Shown: positions 5,284 through 6,583 of the stretch, one piece after another
How the letters are laid out: the number at the start of each line of letters is the position of its first letter
Numbering within the stretch: the stretch's first letter is position 1
From: Syntrophaceae bacterium
GTDB lineage: Bacteria; Desulfobacterota; SM23-61
Length of the DNA stretch: 6,583 bases
Assembly (NCBI GenBank): GCA_003154025.1
Contig: PMCE01000406.1
Span: forward strand, 1,111-7,693
Reading direction: 5' to 3'
Notes under the pieces: generated by a model
What the model saw: the letters and a program-made list of their open reading frames with translations, nothing else
Databases searched by the model: none
What the model was told of the DNA's origin: nothing
Position numbers and translations under genes: made by a program

Positions 5284-5862
5284 TTATGTCGGGTGTTGGA
5301 ACAACATCCGGTCCACCATCTCGCAGATGACATGGCCGATGGTGATGTGAACCTCCTGGATCCGGGGAGTGACCTGGGAGTCTACAACGATGGCCACATC
5401 AACGTTCTTCGCCAGTTCTCCGCCGTCCCGGCCGCTCAACCCGACCGTTTTTATTCCCATCTCCCGCGCCACTCTTACGGCCTTGATGACGTTGGCCGCC
5501 GCCCCGCTGGTGGAAATCCCGAAGGCGACGTCACCCTCTTTTCCCAGGGCTTTGACTTGCTTGGAGAATGAATCCGCATACCCGTAGTCATTGCTGATGC
5601 TGGTGAGGACCGAAGTGTCCGTGGTCAGGGAAATCGCCGGCAGCGGGGGGCGCTCGATGAGGAAGCGGTTGATGAATTCCCCGGCAATATGCTGGGCATC
5701 GGCCGCGCTTCCCCCGTTGCCGAAGAGGAGGACCTTGTTGCCCGATTTGAAGGCCGTCACAATCATCCTGACCACCAGGACTAGGACGTCCGCGTTTTGC
5801 CGGATGAAGCGCAGCTTGAGGTCTGCGCTCTCCCGGAAAATCTGGGCGATTTCTTCCTTCAT
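5284..5862 (-). CDS. gmhA: Phosphoheptose isomerase (sedoheptulose 7-phosphate isomerase)
   Basis: This 192-residue SIS-domain enzyme is cytoplasmic and usually a homotetramer. It converts sedoheptulose 7-phosphate to D-glycero-D-manno-heptose 7-phosphate, the first step to the heptose of lipopolysaccharide. Family hallmarks: GNGGSAADAQHIAGEF (48-63), the sugar-phosphate loop STSG (117-120), and RIQEVHITIGHVICE (167-181). By comparison with characterised GmhA, the catalytic pair is Glu62 and His177, and the zinc site is His58, Glu62, Gln169 and His177; all are present. An in-frame ATG lies two codons upstream at 5868, but AAGGAG at 5870-5875 is 1 base from that codon and 7 bases from ATG 5862, so 5862 is preferred. 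It follows the radical-SAM gene by 65 bases on the same strand. Other SIS isomerases are unlikely, given the catalytic residues. Confidence 0.93.
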   Translation of the reverse strand: MKEEIAQIFRESADLKLRFIRQNADVLVLVVRMIVTAFKSGNKVLLFGNGGSAADAQHIAGEFINRFLIERPPLPAISLTTDTSVLTSISNDYGYADSFSKQVKALGKEGDVAFGISTSGAAANVIKAVRVAREMGIKTVGLSGRDGGELAKNVDVAIVVDSQVTPRIQEVHITIGHVICEMVDRMLFQHPT

Positions 5863-5869
5863 TTCCATA

Positions 5870-5875
5870 CTCCTT
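5870..5875 (-). promoter_or_regulatory. Ribosome binding site that decides the gmhA start
   Basis: AAGGAG on the minus strand. Spacing to ATG 5862 is 7 bases, optimal; spacing to the upstream ATG 5868 is 1 base, too close. It abuts the word-repeat element that begins at 5876. Confidence 0.75.
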
Positions 5876-5992
5876 GTTCCGAGTTCCGGGCTCCGAGTTT
5901 AAAAAATGATCCAGCCCTTCCTCGCTATCAGGAAACCGGCAGGCTGAAAAATGGAACTCCCGAACTGGAACCCGAGGCCCGAAACTCAAAAC
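5876..5992. repeat. GAACTCGG-word quasi-palindrome overlapping the radical-SAM 3' end (element E)
   Basis: The left arm 5876-5893 (GTTCCGAGTTCCGGGCTC) is complementary to 5974-5992 apart from one extra base and three mismatches. Further copies of GAACTC, CCCGAA and CCCGAAACT run to about 6000. The stop codon of the radical-SAM gene (5928-5930) lies in the centre and the right arm lies within its coding sequence. Confidence 0.6.
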
Positions 5993-6583
5993 CCGAAACT
6001 TCTTTTCTTATGAGCTCGTTGACTCGATCCTGCATCCGCTGAAGCATGGCTGGGTCCAGAGGCGCCACCTTTCGCAGGTTTTCATCCAAAGCTTCACGTG
6101 GGTTGAAGTTCTGCAGGATATACCGCCGGGCACCGCAGATCCTGCGGGCCAACGCGTAGACCTCTTCTTCCTTCAGGAGCGTCGGAACCACGGTGCTGCG
6201 GAATTCATAATCAATCTTCCCCTCGAGCAGAATTTGGATGCTGGCTTGAATCCGGTCGATCTGTTCTGCTCCGCAGGGAACACCCGTGAGGGCTGAATAC
6301 CGGTCGGCCCTCAGGGGAGCTTTGAGGTCCATAGCCACATAATCGATCAGCCCTTCGGCCAGCAGTTTCTCCAAGGTCTCCGGGTGGGTTCCGTTGGTGT
6401 CCAGCTTGACGGCCAGGGCCCCCCCCGTAGGGGTGAGCCTCCGGTTCGACCTTAATTCCCGGATCAGGCGGGGAAGCCAAGGATGGACGGTGGGCTCTCC
6501 CCCGGTTAAACAGACTCCGTCGATCCATCCCCTGCGCCTCTGCAGACCCCCGAGAATCACCTCCCAGGGGAAGCTGTCAAACT
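5928..6583 (-). CDS. Radical-SAM anaerobic ribonucleotide reductase activase-like protein (5' end outside window)
   Basis: 217 residues are visible, ending at TGA 5928; the frame stays open past 6583, so the N-terminus and the CxxxCxxC iron-sulfur motif are outside. The GTG at 6558-6560 is not the start: in-frame FDSFPWE precedes it and continues the fold. Radical-SAM features: VCLTGGEPT (SAM-binding GGE), VKLDTNGT, DYVAMDLKAP, YEFRSTVVPTLL and YILQNFNP. This order matches the NrdG2-like activases, which use SAM and a 4Fe-4S cluster to make the glycyl radical of a partner enzyme, typically anaerobic ribonucleoside-triphosphate reductase; no partner is in the window. The normal fold seems to end near VNELIRKE; the last 23 residues (from VSGFEFRASG, 5931-5999) are Ser/Gly/Phe-rich and encoded by a word repeat. 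gmhA follows 65 bases later on the same strand. Another glycyl-radical activase is possible. Confidence 0.88.
   Translation of the reverse strand, partial: FDSFPWEVILGGLQRRRGWIDGVCLTGGEPTVHPWLPRLIRELRSNRRLTPTGGALAVKLDTNGTHPETLEKLLAEGLIDYVAMDLKAPLRADRYSALTGVPCGAEQIDRIQASIQILLEGKIDYEFRSTVVPTLLKEEEVYALARRICGARRYILQNFNPREALDENLRKVAPLDPAMLQRMQDRVNELIRKEVSGFEFRASGSSSGVPFFSLPVS

Overview
The window looks like chromosomal DNA from an uncultured anaerobic Gram-negative bacterium, most likely of the Desulfobacterota (former Deltaproteobacteria). The reasons are a phosphoheptose isomerase (outer-membrane heptose supply), a radical-SAM activase of the anaerobic ribonucleotide reductase type, an MJ0042 zinc-ribbon/DUF3426-like membrane protein, and a secreted TolB-like protein of the kind that precedes VCBS/FG-GAP repeats in that group. 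The lineage is an inference from gene content; no rRNA or other phylogenetic marker is present.

Layout. (1) 1-509, minus: N-terminal part of a secreted TolB-like protein that runs off the left edge. (2) 510-1011: a 502-bp AT-rich gap with a sigma-54-like promoter (609-624), a perfect 16-bp palindrome (686-701) and a quasi-palindromic repeat (911-986). (3) 1012-1482, minus: a universal stress protein, divergent from (4) 1712-2218, plus: hypoxanthine phosphoribosyltransferase. The two are separated by back-to-back sigma-70-like promoters, and the hpt promoter lies so close to its ATG that the mRNA should be nearly leaderless. (5) 2301-3155 and 3152-3970, plus: zinc-ribbon/DUF3426-like membrane protein and a TIM-barrel sugar isomerase/endonuclease-IV-like protein, joined by a 4-base GTGA overlap. 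(6) 4149-6583, minus: three co-directional genes in the order radical-SAM activase (5' end outside the window), gmhA, and a deoxyhypusine-synthase-like protein of unknown function. This set converges on the isomerase gene.

The metabolic themes are nucleotide supply (hpt, NrdG-type activase), envelope sugar (gmhA) and stress. I see no defence system, insertion sequence, tRNA, rRNA, CRISPR array or phage gene. The genes are mostly ordinary housekeeping and accessory genes.

The least ordinary structure is in the gaps. Five intergenic stretches (about 911-986, 2224-2294, 3983-4134, 5133-5263 and 5876-5992) are each an imperfect palindrome whose arms are built from one short word repeated with variation. 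The word differs between loci, except that the two elements flanking the deoxyhypusine-synthase-like gene share theirs. One element overlaps the 3' end of the radical-SAM gene and encodes its last 23 or so residues. The divergent-promoter gap (1483-1711) lacks such an element.
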